Assembly: GCA_018697675.1 (NCBI GenBank)
Contig: JABINC010000002.1
Coordinates: 1-42,481, forward strand
Length of the DNA stretch: 42,481 bases
Direction of reading: 5' to 3'
Source: Candidatus Peregrinibacteria bacterium
Lineage (GTDB): Bacteria; Patescibacteriota; Gracilibacteria; UBA1369; JABINC01
Shown piece after piece: positions 1-9,457 of the stretch. Both the position numbers and the translations under genes were made by a program. The notes beneath the pieces were generated by a model. The model ran no database searches and was not told where the DNA came from. It saw only the letters and a program-made list of their open reading frames with translations. Each line of letters starts with the position of its first letter. The stretch's first letter is position 1.

Positions 1-121
1 CAACATAAATATCAAAAAAATATTCAGAACAAGCCACTTCCACCTACATATAAATTTAAAGAAAAAATTCTTCAACAAAAGATATTTAAAAAATCTTAGG
101 ACAAAATATCAAATAATCCCC

Positions 122-151
122 TTGACTACAAACTTTTCACTAAACTACAAT
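122..151 (+). promoter_or_regulatory. Sigma70-like promoter upstream of rpsJ leader (TTGACT-N18-TACAAT)
   Basis: TTGACT at 122-127, TACAAT at 146-151, 18-bp spacer. Confidence 0.7.
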
Positions 152-157
152 GCGCCC

Positions 158-287
158 ACAACAAAACGAGGTAACTGCAATGCTTTCAAAGTAATCAGCA
201 CACCTCCTCGCCTACTTCTTCGGAAATGGCGGGACATCCTCAAAACCTACCAAATAAGTTTAACCGAGGATGTACTCGGTTTTTTTT
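158..287 (+). ncRNA. Putative structured leader/attenuator RNA (or independent sRNA) upstream of rpsJ
   Basis: Lies between promoter 122-151 and intrinsic terminator 262-287. Hairpin cgcc(209-212)/ggcg(228-231) capped by cUUCGg. ACATCCTC (234-241) is complementary to GAGGATGT (266-273), mutually exclusive with the terminator. Confidence 0.55.
262..287 (+). terminator. Intrinsic terminator upstream of rpsJ (attenuator candidate)
   Basis: AACCGAG(262-268)-GATGTA-CTCGGTT(275-281) followed by a T run to 287. Confidence 0.75.
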
Positions 288-322
288 AAAATTTCACACA
301 TAATAATTTAACCCTATATAAC

Positions 323-637
323 GTGTCACAAAAAATACGTATAAAAATCAGAGCATTCGATTACAAGATAATCGACTCTGCAACACAAACAATTATTGAA
401 AACGCTGAAAATACAGGTGCAATAATTGCAGGACCTATTCCACTACCAACTAAAATCGAGAAGTTCACAGTAAATAAATCTACATTCGTGAACAAAACTT
501 CTCGTGAACAGTTCGAACGCCGAACTCATCAACGTCTGATCGATATTACAGAAACTACTCCAAAAACAATAGATGCTCTGACAAATCTAGCACTCCCAGC
601 AGGTGTAAGTGTAGAAATTAAGATGATCGCTGAATAA
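323..637 (+). CDS. rpsJ: 30S ribosomal protein S10
   Basis: Protein [18 protein letters not shown]... matches S10; GTG start. Confidence 0.97.
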   Translation: MSQKIRIKIRAFDYKIIDSATQTIIENAENTGAIIAGPIPLPTKIEKFTVNKSTFVNKTSREQFERRTHQRLIDITETTPKTIDALTNLALPAGVSVEIKMIAE

Positions 638-1645
638 TTAGTATCCTCTTTTAGAAGTCCAAAGATCCTCACCATATTGGAGAGGGTCTTTTTTTGAACC
701 ATCAAAGAGCGAGATTAATTCAAATTCAACCTCTGAATGCTTATCAATATTAACCTTAAACATAAGATCATCTCTACTATCATTTAGAGAATTTGCAAAA
801 TAAGTAATATTACTTTCTTTGTCGTAATGATAAAAAGCTGGATACAATTCCTTAATATCTCCTGATCCCCAGAAAACTTTCTTATTCTGAGCAAGAGATA
901 AAATATCTGGGAAAACTTCAGAAATATTATTTCCCTTCAAAATAATATTCTTATAATCAGATGTAGACCAATAAATCATCTTTTCCAGCTCCTCACTCTC
1001 AGAAACCCAAACAAGCTTATGCGTAAAAATAAAAACATTTTTCACTTCAGGATTTCTTTTAGCTTCAGATATTTCACTACGAATAAATTCCAGTTGATCC
1101 TCGGACATACTCGTTAATAAACTATCTCCTGTATCTAAGAAAATAAAATATTCTGAATCTTTTTTAAAAGAACTATAAAATTCGCCAAGGTATTTTTCAT
1201 GAAATGATCGTGCATTTTCTGGGTCAGAAGCCAAAACATCATGATTCCCTATGGAGGCAAAGATTGGCAACTCCAATTCATCTAATACAGTATTTTTAAG
1301 TGCAAAATAATTATCCTCTTCTCCATACATAACACTATCCCCAATAAAAACCATGAATTCAGCTCCCATCTTATTTATATCATCTACAAAAGATACAATT
1401 GAAGATGCAGGAAAAACATTCTTTCTAATTGACCTATCCACCAAAGGAGCCCAAAACCGCGGGGCTCCATATATATGCCCAACAGCCAAAAATGAATAAC
1501 TACCTTCAACAGATTTATGAACACTCTTAATGTTAGCGCCCAAATCTTCTTCAACATTGTCATTTGCACTATAAAGATATGAACAAACCGCTCCAAGCAA
1601 GAATATTCCCAATACAACAACTAAATTTAATATATATTTCTTCAT
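638..1645 (-). CDS. Metallophosphoesterase (calcineurin-like), N-terminal membrane anchor/signal
   Basis: Motifs FIGDSVMYG, GNHD and FTHK, with a hydrophobic N-terminus. Stop codon is directly adjacent to the rpsJ stop. Confidence 0.75.
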   Translation of the reverse strand: MKKYILNLVVVLGIFLLGAVCSYLYSANDNVEEDLGANIKSVHKSVEGSYSFLAVGHIYGAPRFWAPLVDRSIRKNVFPASSIVSFVDDINKMGAEFMVFIGDSVMYGEEDNYFALKNTVLDELELPIFASIGNHDVLASDPENARSFHEKYLGEFYSSFKKDSEYFIFLDTGDSLLTSMSEDQLEFIRSEISEAKRNPEVKNVFIFTHKLVWVSESEELEKMIYWSTSDYKNIILKGNNISEVFPDILSLAQNKKVFWGSGDIKELYPAFYHYDKESNITYFANSLNDSRDDLMFKVNIDKHSEVEFELISLFDGSKKDPLQYGEDLWTSKRGY

Positions 1646-1762
1646 TCAAATGTTTACGAATCCAGGAAGTATAACACAAAAACTATACTAATTCATCCTC
1701 AACAACTTGCCTTAATTCAAAAATAAATGCCTAATATGCTCCCACGGAACTTGAAAAAAGCC

Positions 1763-1791
1763 TTGACTCTACCATTTGCGATCCCTACAAT
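1763..1791 (+). promoter_or_regulatory. Sigma70-like promoter for rplC operon (TTGACT-N17-TACAAT)
   Basis: TTGACT 1763-1768, TACAAT 1786-1791, 17-bp spacer. Confidence 0.75.
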
Positions 1792-1796
1792 ACGCG

Positions 1797-1916
1797 GGCC
1801 CCTTAAAAAAGGGCCAAAAAACAATGTTAGTCCGCTAGTATAAGCGGATAAGGTGGAGGCTCCCAACACTGGGAATAAATAACAAGACCAAAACCTACAG
1901 TTCTAACCTCTATACT
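1797..1916 (+). ncRNA. Putative structured 5' leader of rplC
   Basis: Three successive hairpins: ggccc/gggcc (1797-1815), tccgct/agcgga (1831-1848), tccca/tggga (1861-1874), between promoter and rplC. Confidence 0.5.
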
Positions 1917-2495
1917 ATGATAGGTATAATCGGGAAAAAATTAGGTATGACTCGTGTCATCCAGGACGATGGTCGTGTGATCCCAGTCACAGTTGTTCAG
2001 TGCCTACCAAATGTGGTAACGCAAGTGAAGACTGCTGATAAAGATGGATATCCGGCGCTAGTACTTGGGTTTAATGCGTTGAAAAAACCTACGAAAAACA
2101 AGAAATACCATGTAAAAAAGGAATTTCAAACAGAAGACGCCCTTGAAAAAGGTGCTGAAATAAAAGTAGATATCTTCGAAGAAGGAGATAAGGTGAGGAT
2201 AAGTGGAATTTCTAAAGGTAAAGGTTTCCAAGGTGTGATAAAGAGATATAACTTCTCGAGGGGTCCTGAAACTCATGGATCTCATCACCACAGAAGACCT
2301 GGTTCAATCGGAGCCTGTGCTAAACCTGGACGAGTCCACAAAGGTAAAAAATTACCTGGACGAATGGGTACTGACAAAACCACTTTAAGAGACTGTATGG
2401 TCGTACACATAGATTCAGAGGATAATTTGATTGCTATAAAGGGATCTCTCCCTGGGGCAAAAAACTCAATAATCACAATAACAAAACAAGGATAA
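1917..2495 (+). CDS. rplC: 50S ribosomal protein L3
   Basis: MIGIIGKKLGMTRVI... and HGSHHHRRPGSIGACAKPGRVHKGKKLPGRMG. Confidence 0.98.
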   Translation: MIGIIGKKLGMTRVIQDDGRVIPVTVVQCLPNVVTQVKTADKDGYPALVLGFNALKKPTKNKKYHVKKEFQTEDALEKGAEIKVDIFEEGDKVRISGISKGKGFQGVIKRYNFSRGPETHGSHHHRRPGSIGACAKPGRVHKGKKLPGRMGTDKTTLRDCMVVHIDSEDNLIAIKGSLPGAKNSIITITKQG

Positions 2496-2498
2496 TAA

Positions 2499-3131
2499 AT
2501 GGCAAAAGCTACTCTTTACAATCAGAAAGGAGAGAAAAAAGGAGACGTCACTCTAAATAAAGAGATGTTCGAAGTCCCTATGAACGAAGCTCTTATAAAA
2601 AGAATGCTTCAATACCAAATGAACAATGCTCGTCAATCAACCGCTCATACAAAGACTCGTGGAGAAGTAAGGGGTGGTGGGCGAAAACCATTCAGACAAA
2701 AAGGTACGGGATCTGCTCGTCAGGGTACGATTCGTGCCCCACACATGCGTGGAGGTGGAGTAATATTTGGCCCTAGAAATACTAGAAATTTCTCAGAAAT
2801 GATGCCGCGCAAACAAAGAAGAAAGGCGCTATTCATAGCTCTATCTCAAGCGGCTGCAGACGGAAAAATACTAGCTATCGATAAATACGAAGGGGAAGTA
2901 AAAACAAAGGGTTTCGCAGCAATGCTAAAAGCTCTACCAGTCGAAAGAAACTACCTAGTAGTAATCCCGGGGAAATCTGAAGCAGTGCAGAAATCAAGTG
3001 CAAACATTTCAAATGCAAAGACTATACTTGCAAATTATCTAAACGTATTCGATGTCATGAAATACAAAAATATAATTTTCATCGGAGACGCATTAAAAAA
3101 GACCGAAGAAGTATTTTTATCTAAAAAGTAA
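2499..3131 (+). CDS. rplD: 50S ribosomal protein L4
   Basis: GGGRKPFRQKGTGSARQGTIRAPHMRGGGVIFGP motif; operon position. Confidence 0.98.
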   Translation: MAKATLYNQKGEKKGDVTLNKEMFEVPMNEALIKRMLQYQMNNARQSTAHTKTRGEVRGGGRKPFRQKGTGSARQGTIRAPHMRGGGVIFGPRNTRNFSEMMPRKQRRKALFIALSQAAADGKILAIDKYEGEVKTKGFAAMLKALPVERNYLVVIPGKSEAVQKSSANISNAKTILANYLNVFDVMKYKNIIFIGDALKKTEEVFLSKK

Positions 3132-3427
3132 TGGATTTAACAACCTACACAACATTATTGGCTCCAGTAGTAAGTGAAAAAAGCTCTAAAATGGCTGAAG
3201 AAGGAAAATATTCTTTCTACATCAGCCCAAGGGCTACAAAGATCAATGTGAAAAATGCTGTCAAAAGAATTTACGGAGCAGAAGTAGAGAAGGTGAACAT
3301 TGTAAAGTCACCCTCTAAAAGCAGATGGGGTAAAGGTAGGAAGTTAGTAACGAAAAGAGATGCGAGGGTGAAAGCTATCGTAACTATAAAAGACAAAAAA
3401 ACTATCGATATAAATAATATCAAATAA
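3131..3427 (+). CDS. rplW: 50S ribosomal protein L23
   Basis: PVVSEKSSKMAEEGKYSFYI...; TAATG overlap with rplD. Confidence 0.96.
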   Translation: MDLTTYTTLLAPVVSEKSSKMAEEGKYSFYISPRATKINVKNAVKRIYGAEVEKVNIVKSPSKSRWGKGRKLVTKRDARVKAIVTIKDKKTIDINNIK

Positions 3428-4260
3428 TGGTAAGAGTATTAAAACCAACAACACCGGGAAGAAGAAAAATGAGTTTTCCAGACTTTTCATCTCTTACGAA
3501 AGGTGCAAAGCCTCTAAAAAGATTACTTGCTCCAAAAACGAGAACTTCTGGTCGAAATAACAAAGGTACGATAACTATACGACACAGAGGTGGGGGACAC
3601 GCTAGGCACTACCGAATGATTGATTTCAATAGAGTGGAGAAAAATGGTGTTCCAGGAAAGATAACATCTGTGGAATACGATCCAAATAGAACTGCATTTA
3701 TAATGCTTGTTACATATAAAGATGGAGATAAGAGATATCACATATTGCCAGAGGGCAAAAAAGAAGGAGATGAGATAATTACAGCGGAAAAAGCAAAGGT
3801 CAAGCCAGGAAACAGAATGATGCTCAAAAATATTCCGGTTGGATACTCAATTTACAATATTGAGATGAAGATAGGAAAAGGTGGTCAGATCGTAAGATCG
3901 GCCGGAGCATCGGCAAAATTGACTTCATTGGAAGGTCAATACGCTCAAGTACAACTTCCATCGTCAGAAATTCGACTAGTTCCAAAGGAGGCTTACGCGA
4001 CTATCGGAGTAGTGAGCAATGCGGATCATTCAAATGTAAGAATTGGTCAAGCTGGAAGAAAGCGACGAATGGGTAAAAGACCTCAGGTAAGAGGTAAGGC
4101 GATGAATCCATGCGATCACCCACATGGTGGTGGAGAGGGAGGATGTCCAATTGGAATGAAATATCCTAAAACTCCTTGGGGAGCTCCAGCTCTTGGAAAA
4201 AAGACTAGAAGGAACAAAAGTACTAATAAGTGGATATTAAAACGCCGAACAAAGAAATAA
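3427..4260 (+). CDS. rplB: 50S ribosomal protein L2
   Basis: GRNNKGTITIRHRGGGHARHYR; NPCDHPHGGGEGGCPIG. Confidence 0.99.
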   Translation: MVRVLKPTTPGRRKMSFPDFSSLTKGAKPLKRLLAPKTRTSGRNNKGTITIRHRGGGHARHYRMIDFNRVEKNGVPGKITSVEYDPNRTAFIMLVTYKDGDKRYHILPEGKKEGDEIITAEKAKVKPGNRMMLKNIPVGYSIYNIEMKIGKGGQIVRSAGASAKLTSLEGQYAQVQLPSSEIRLVPKEAYATIGVVSNADHSNVRIGQAGRKRRMGKRPQVRGKAMNPCDHPHGGGEGGCPIGMKYPKTPWGAPALGKKTRRNKSTNKWILKRRTKK

Positions 4261-4284
4261 TATCAATTATTAACTCATAAAAGC

Positions 4285-4557
4285 ATGTCACGAAGTTCGA
4301 AAAAAGGACCTTATGTAGACCCACGACTCATGAAAAAAGTCATGGAAATGAATGCACGAGGAGAAAAAAAAGTAATAAAGACATGGTCTAGAAAATGCGA
4401 TATTGCTCCAGAATTCATTAATCACACATTTGCAGTACACAACGGTAAAAAACACATTCCAGTATTTGTATCTGATCAAATGGTAGGCCACAAACTAGGT
4501 GAATTCGCACCTACTCGTATATGGAAAGGACATGCCGGACAAAGAAGGGGTAAATAA
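4285..4557 (+). CDS. rpsS: 30S ribosomal protein S19
   Basis: [15 protein letters not shown]...[12 protein letters not shown]. Confidence 0.98.
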   Translation: MSRSSKKGPYVDPRLMKKVMEMNARGEKKVIKTWSRKCDIAPEFINHTFAVHNGKKHIPVFVSDQMVGHKLGEFAPTRIWKGHAGQRRGK

Positions 4558-4590
4558 GCAACAAATTAATAATCTATTCAAATCCAAAGG

Positions 4591-4920
4591 ATGAAAGCAC
4601 ATCTAAAACAAGTTAGAATCAGTCCAAAGAAAATGAACTTGGTAGCAAGTATTGTCAGGGGCAAAAGCGTAGACAAGGCATTAGAAACATTGAAGTTCAT
4701 GCCAAAAAAAGGTGCTGATATACTTTATAAAGTAATTGCATCCGCTGCAGCAAATGCAGAGCATAACTTCAAACAAGACGCTTCAAAACTAATGATAGAA
4801 GAAATAATTGTAAATGAGGGGACGACTTACAAACGAAGACAGCCGGTATCAAGAGGTCGTTCGCATCCAATCCTGAAGCGGACAAGTCATGTGACAGTCC
4901 GAGTAAATGTGTCTGAATAG
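4591..4920 (+). CDS. rplV: 50S ribosomal protein L22
   Basis: VRISPKKMNLVASIVRGKSVDKAL...RGRSHPILKRTSHVTV. Confidence 0.97.
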   Translation: MKAHLKQVRISPKKMNLVASIVRGKSVDKALETLKFMPKKGADILYKVIASAAANAEHNFKQDASKLMIEEIIVNEGTTYKRRQPVSRGRSHPILKRTSHVTVRVNVSE

Positions 4921-4990
4921 ACACTTTACTCTCAAAACGACCGAAGGTCGAAATGAAAAAATACATAATTTCAATTAATAAGAATAAAGA

Positions 4991-5635
4991 ATGGGTCAAA
5001 AAGTAAATCCAAAAAGTTTTAGAATCGGTATAAATTGCACATGGGACTCTATGTGGTATGCCGACAAAAAGAACTACAAGAAGTTCCTTCATGAGGACTT
5101 CGCGATAAGAAAGTTCTTGGGGAAATTGCTTAAAGATTCTTCTGTATCAAAGATCGGTATCCTCCGAAGTGCAAATCAAGCAACGATTAATATTCACACT
5201 GGAAAACCAGGATTGATTATCGGAAGGCAGGGGCAAGGAATCGAAAAAGTTAAAGATAAGCTATTCAAAGAATTTGATCAAAATTTCATTATCAATATTA
5301 AAGAAGTCCGAAAACCTGAGTTAGATGCAACATTAATAGCTGACTCAATAGCGAGGCAAGTTGAAAGGCGTATCCCATATCGAAGGGCCGCCAAGGGAGC
5401 GCTTCAAAAAGCTATGGAGATGGGCGCAAAAGGAGTGAAAATATTTGTAGCAGGACGTTTGAATGGAGTGGAAATTGCAAGAAGTGAATTCTTCAAAGAT
5501 GGTAATATTCCTCTTCATACACTGAGATCAGACATCGATTACGCGATATCAAGAGCTGGAACGACTTACGGAGTCATCGGAATCAAGGTATGGATATATA
5601 AAGGAGAATTGTTTGACAAGAAGAAGGTCGCCTAA
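4991..5635 (+). CDS. rpsC: 30S ribosomal protein S3
   Basis: MGQKVNPKSFRIGI; PGLIIGRQGQGIEK KH domain. Confidence 0.98.
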   Translation: MGQKVNPKSFRIGINCTWDSMWYADKKNYKKFLHEDFAIRKFLGKLLKDSSVSKIGILRSANQATINIHTGKPGLIIGRQGQGIEKVKDKLFKEFDQNFIINIKEVRKPELDATLIADSIARQVERRIPYRRAAKGALQKAMEMGAKGVKIFVAGRLNGVEIARSEFFKDGNIPLHTLRSDIDYAISRAGTTYGVIGIKVWIYKGELFDKKKVA

Positions 5636-5729
5636 AGGCGTTTAAGTCTTCAACTGAAATAATAATAAATAAATATATATATAACATTAATATCCTCTAG
5701 CTAGGACATTAAAACTAACTATTAGACTC

Positions 5730-6143
5730 ATGCTAGTACCACGAAGATATAAACATCGAAAGCAGCACAGACTTAGAGGAAGCTTTAAAGGGAAAGCTAT
5801 GCGAGGAAGTTTAATTTCATTCGGGAAATATGGTCTAAAAGCTATGGAAATCGCAGAAATTAATTCAAGACAGATAGAGGCAGGGCGACGAGCAATTACT
5901 AGATACATCAAACGTGGAGGTAAGGTATGGATTAGAATATTCCCAGACAAGCCAGTCACTCAAAAAGCAGCAGAGGTACCAATGGGATCTGGAAAAGGAT
6001 CTGTTGAATACTACGCAGCGCTAGTAAAGCCTGGAACTATGATATACGAACTGGATGGAGTGGATGAAGATGTTGCAAGAAGCGCTCTAAAAAGAGCTGC
6101 TCAAAAACTACCAATCAAATGTAAAATAGTCGTAGCTCAATAA
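5730..6143 (+). CDS. rplP: 50S ribosomal protein L16
   Basis: [17 protein letters not shown]...[28 protein letters not shown]. Confidence 0.98.
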   Translation: MLVPRRYKHRKQHRLRGSFKGKAMRGSLISFGKYGLKAMEIAEINSRQIEAGRRAITRYIKRGGKVWIRIFPDKPVTQKAAEVPMGSGKGSVEYYAALVKPGTMIYELDGVDEDVARSALKRAAQKLPIKCKIVVAQ

Positions 6144-6165
6144 ATTCCTTACAAACAAACTAATT

Positions 6166-6390
6166 ATGAAAACTATAGCTGAACTAAAAAAATTAAGTGA
6201 AAAAGATTTCTACAAAGAACTCGAAAAGGCTCAAAGAACAGTAATGAAACTTACATTTGAAGCAAGAACTGGCCAATTATCAGGTGCTCATAAACTGCGT
6301 AATGCAGGAAACTATATAGCACAAATCAATATGGTAGCAGGAATGCGAAAAAACCAAGTGATGGAAGCTACAGAATCTAAGAAGAAATAA
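6166..6390 (+). CDS. rpmC: 50S ribosomal protein L29
   Basis: Size and operon position; LRNAGNYIAQI-type C-terminus. Confidence 0.92.
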   Translation: MKTIAELKKLSEKDFYKELEKAQRTVMKLTFEARTGQLSGAHKLRNAGNYIAQINMVAGMRKNQVMEATESKKK

Positions 6391-6418
6391 TTAAAAAAAC
6401 TTATAATAATAAAAGGCA

Positions 6419-6667
6419 ATGAGAAGTAAAAAAGGAACAATCATAAAAAAGACGGAGAAAACTTTAAATGTAGAAGTACATGCTTACAAGGTACATCCAA
6501 AATACAAGAAAAAGTACCGAACGACTAATAAGTTTCTGGTTCACAATCCTGAGAATAAATATGAAGTAGGAGACACTATTACATTCTACGAAACAAAGCC
6601 AATCAGTAAAAGAAAATGTTGGCATGTAGAATTGCCCACTAGCGAGCCAAAGGCGAGCGCTAAATAA
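6419..6667 (+). CDS. rpsQ: 30S ribosomal protein S17
   Basis: KTLNVEVHAYKVHPKYKKKYRTTNKFLVHNPENKYEVGDTI. Confidence 0.95.
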   Translation: MRSKKGTIIKKTEKTLNVEVHAYKVHPKYKKKYRTTNKFLVHNPENKYEVGDTITFYETKPISKRKCWHVELPTSEPKASAK

Positions 6668-6698
6668 AAATATCAATCAATAACTATCATACGAAGTA

Positions 6699-7076
6699 AT
6701 GATACAAGCAGAAAGTTACATAAAGGTTGCAGATAACACCGGAGCAAAATATGCAAAGGTGATCAAAGTACTTGGAGGTTCGAAAAGACGCTACGCAAGT
6801 ATAGGTGATCTAGTTGTCGTAAGTGTGAAAGAAGCTTCTCCAAAAGGAGTAGTAAAAAAGAAAAGCGTCCAGAAAGGAGTGGTAGTTAGAACTAGAAAGG
6901 AAATTGGAAGAAAGGATGGTTCTTATATAAGGTTTGATGATAACGCAATTGTAATTGTCTCAATAGCAAAAGGAGAAGTTCAACCAAAAGGAACTCGTGT
7001 ATTTGGCCCAATTGCAAGAGAAATAAGAGATCGCGGTTATCAAAAAATAGTATCTCAGGCACCGGACGTGCTGTAA
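6699..7076 (+). CDS. rplN: 50S ribosomal protein L14
   Basis: [38 protein letters not shown]. Confidence 0.98.
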   Translation: MIQAESYIKVADNTGAKYAKVIKVLGGSKRRYASIGDLVVVSVKEASPKGVVKKKSVQKGVVVRTRKEIGRKDGSYIRFDDNAIVIVSIAKGEVQPKGTRVFGPIAREIRDRGYQKIVSQAPDVL

Positions 7077-7088
7077 TCAATTATTGTT

Positions 7089-7451
7089 ATGAAAATTAAA
7101 AAAGACGACACAATTAGAGTAGTTGCCGGAAAGGACAAGGGTAAGGATGGAAAAGTCCTAAGCACTATAAGTAAGAAGCAAAAGGTAGTCATAGAAGGAG
7201 TTAATATAAGAACTCGACATATCAAGAAAACTTCTCAACAAGCAGGGCAAATAGTTAAATATCCTGCTCCAATACATGTTTCAAACGTTATGATCTTAGA
7301 TCCAAAAGATAGTAAACCAACAAAAATTGGATATTCTATAGGAAAAGATCGTAAGAAACTCCGAATATCAAAACGCTCAGGAGAGGTGTTGGATAGCAAG
7401 TCAGCTAAGGCAAAAACTGCTAAGAAAGCTGCCCCTAAGAAAACGAAATAA
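7089..7451 (+). CDS. rplX: 50S ribosomal protein L24
   Basis: DTIRVVAGKDKGKDGKVLS KOW motif; lysine-rich C-terminal tail. Confidence 0.96.
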   Translation: MKIKKDDTIRVVAGKDKGKDGKVLSTISKKQKVVIEGVNIRTRHIKKTSQQAGQIVKYPAPIHVSNVMILDPKDSKPTKIGYSIGKDRKKLRISKRSGEVLDSKSAKAKTAKKAAPKKTK

Positions 7452-7480
7452 AATTCATATATCTAACTAAATATTAAAAC

Positions 7481-7494
7481 TAAGTACTCGACTA
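7481..7494 (+). repeat. Start-codon-proximal motif TAAGTACTCGACT (rplE)
   Basis: Directly upstream of ATG 7495; same core at 8085-8097, 12582-12593 and, degenerate, 14644-14657. Confidence 0.6.
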
Positions 7495-8055
7495 ATGAAA
7501 CTCTCAGAAAAATACAAGAAGGAAGTAGTAAAAGAACTGATGAAGGAGCTCGGCATCAAGAATATAAATGCCGTACCACGCATCAAGAAAGCAGCGATAA
7601 ACGTTGGGATTGGGTCGTACCTTGCCGGAAGCAAAGATTACTCACAAGTAATGGAAAATATTACTCAGATTGCAGGTCAAAAAGCTGTTGTGAGAAAAGC
7701 AAAGATAGCGGTATCGAACTTTAAATTAAGAAAAGGAATGCCAGTTGGAATCTCTGCTACGATAAGAGGAGCAAAAATGGATGATTTCCTGACAAGGCTA
7801 GTAAACGTTGTATTCCCTAGAGTAAGAGATTTCCGCGGAATAAGTGTAAAAAGTTTCGATAAAAATGGTAATTACACAGTAGGAATCAAAGAATATACCG
7901 TTTTCCCTGAAGTGAATCCTGATGATGTAATCAAAATTCATGGACTTCAGATAAACATAGAAACTTCTGCAAAAACTCCTTACGAAGGATATCTACTATT
8001 GAAAAAACTTGGATTTCCATTCAAAGATGAAGTGAAGAAACCCGAAATAAAGTAA
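7495..8055 (+). CDS. rplE: 50S ribosomal protein L5
   Basis: AAINVGIGSYL...PRVRDFRGIS...IKEYTVFPEV. Confidence 0.97.
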   Translation: MKLSEKYKKEVVKELMKELGIKNINAVPRIKKAAINVGIGSYLAGSKDYSQVMENITQIAGQKAVVRKAKIAVSNFKLRKGMPVGISATIRGAKMDDFLTRLVNVVFPRVRDFRGISVKSFDKNGNYTVGIKEYTVFPEVNPDDVIKIHGLQINIETSAKTPYEGYLLLKKLGFPFKDEVKKPEIK

Positions 8056-8081
8056 TACACACCCTCTAAAAAAATAATAAT

Positions 8082-8098
8082 AATTAAGTACTCGACTC
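8082..8098 (+). repeat. Start-codon-proximal motif AATTAAGTACTCGACT (rpsN)
   Basis: Directly upstream of ATG 8099. Confidence 0.6.
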
Positions 8099-8323
8099 AT
8101 GGCACGTAAATCAGAAATAGCTAAAGCGAAGAAAAACAACGGCATTCACGCAAAGATGATTGCAAAAGGAAAACGTGGAGTAGGAGCTACTCGCAGCGAA
8201 AACAGATGCCGTCTATGCGGACGTCCTCGCGGATTCATGAGAAAGTTCGATATGTGCAGAATCTGTTTCAGACAATCTGCCGGAAAAGGCCTTATAATGG
8301 GAATCAAGAAAAGCTCTTGGTAG
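8099..8323 (+). CDS. rpsN: 30S ribosomal protein S14 (zinc-binding CxxC-CxxC form)
   Basis: [24 protein letters not shown]. Confidence 0.95.
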   Translation: MARKSEIAKAKKNNGIHAKMIAKGKRGVGATRSENRCRLCGRPRGFMRKFDMCRICFRQSAGKGLIMGIKKSSW

Positions 8324-8344
8324 TGCGAACGATAGTGAGCACCA

Positions 8345-8363
8345 GTCCTGCCCTAAGCAGGAC
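8345..8363 (+). other. Intercistronic hairpin rpsN/rpsH
   Basis: gtcctgc (8345-8351) / gcaggac (8357-8363), 5-nt loop. Confidence 0.6.
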
Positions 8364-8392
8364 ACAATAAAAAAATAATATTAAGCAAAATC

Positions 8393-8779
8393 ATGACAAC
8401 TACAGACCCAATAGCGGATCTCCTTACACGGATAAGAAATGCCCAATTAGCAGGCAGGAGTGATACATCTGCGCCTCATTCAAAACTAAAAGAAGCAATC
8501 TGTAAGGTATTAAAAGACAGAAAATTCATAGAAGATTATTCTGTAGATAAAAGTGGAACATTCCCTGAGCTAAACGTGGAATTCTCAGCTTTGAAAGCAA
8601 ATCTAGAACTGAAGAGAGTATCTAAGCCTGGGCAAAGAATCTACATAAATAAAGGGGAAATGCCTAGAGTGAAAAATGGATTAGGAATAGCGATCATATC
8701 AACTCCAAAAGGAGTTATGACTGGAATGAGCGCTAAAAAAGCCGGAATAGGAGGGGAACTATTGTGTACTGTTAGTTAA
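8393..8779 (+). CDS. rpsH: 30S ribosomal protein S8
   Basis: DPIADLLTRIRNAQLAG...GLGIAIISTPKGVMTGMSAKKAGIGGELLC. Confidence 0.97.
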   Translation: MTTTDPIADLLTRIRNAQLAGRSDTSAPHSKLKEAICKVLKDRKFIEDYSVDKSGTFPELNVEFSALKANLELKRVSKPGQRIYINKGEMPRVKNGLGIAIISTPKGVMTGMSAKKAGIGGELLCTVS

Positions 8780-8880
8780 GAATTAACGCACCACAGTCTA
8801 CAGGTGGAATTGTCCACATAATTTAGAAACAAGTAATACATATCCTCAAAACAATACATTAAAAATTAAGCATTAGACCT

Positions 8881-9429
8881 ATGTCACGAATCGGAAAGCT
8901 ACAAATCGAAATCCCAAGTGGAGTTGAAGTACGGCAAGATGGACCTACTGTATACGTCAAAGGTCCCAAAGGGGAACTATCTATGGAGATTAACCCTGAT
9001 ATGAAAATCATCCTTGAAGAAGGAATTATACGAGTAGAGCGTCCATCTGATGAAAAAGAGCACAGAAGCCTACACGGATTAACAAGAAGTCTTCTAAGCA
9101 ATATGGTAGAAGGGGTAACTAAAGGATTTGAGAAAAAACTCGAGATATTAGGAGTTGGATACAGAGCTCAATTACAAGGGACTAAGCTTATTTTAAGCCT
9201 CGGTCATTCACACCCAATCGAATACCCTAGCCCAGAAGGAATTAAAATAGAAATGGATCCAGAAAAGAAAAATATTATAATTATAAGCGGTATTGATAAA
9301 CAAAAAGTTGGTCAGACTGCCGCTGAGATCAGAGAATTTAGAAAACCTGAACCATACAAGGGAAAAGGTGTTAGATACTTAGGTGAATACGTAAGAAGAA
9401 AAGCAGGTAAATCAGCCGCTAGCGCTTAA
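8881..9429 (+). CDS. rplF: 50S ribosomal protein L6
   Basis: [38 protein letters not shown]. Confidence 0.98.
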   Translation: MSRIGKLQIEIPSGVEVRQDGPTVYVKGPKGELSMEINPDMKIILEEGIIRVERPSDEKEHRSLHGLTRSLLSNMVEGVTKGFEKKLEILGVGYRAQLQGTKLILSLGHSHPIEYPSPEGIKIEMDPEKKNIIIISGIDKQKVGQTAAEIREFRKPEPYKGKGVRYLGEYVRRKAGKSAASA

Positions 9430-9457
9430 AATAACAAACTAAATTAAATTAATTACA

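Noticed and set aside
1-121. Possible end of an upstream gene
   Set aside because: No open frame of useful length with recognisable protein; AT-rich noncoding.
1824-1838. Possible leader peptide MLVR upstream of rplC
   Set aside because: Only four codons, no regulatory codon run and no ribosome binding site.
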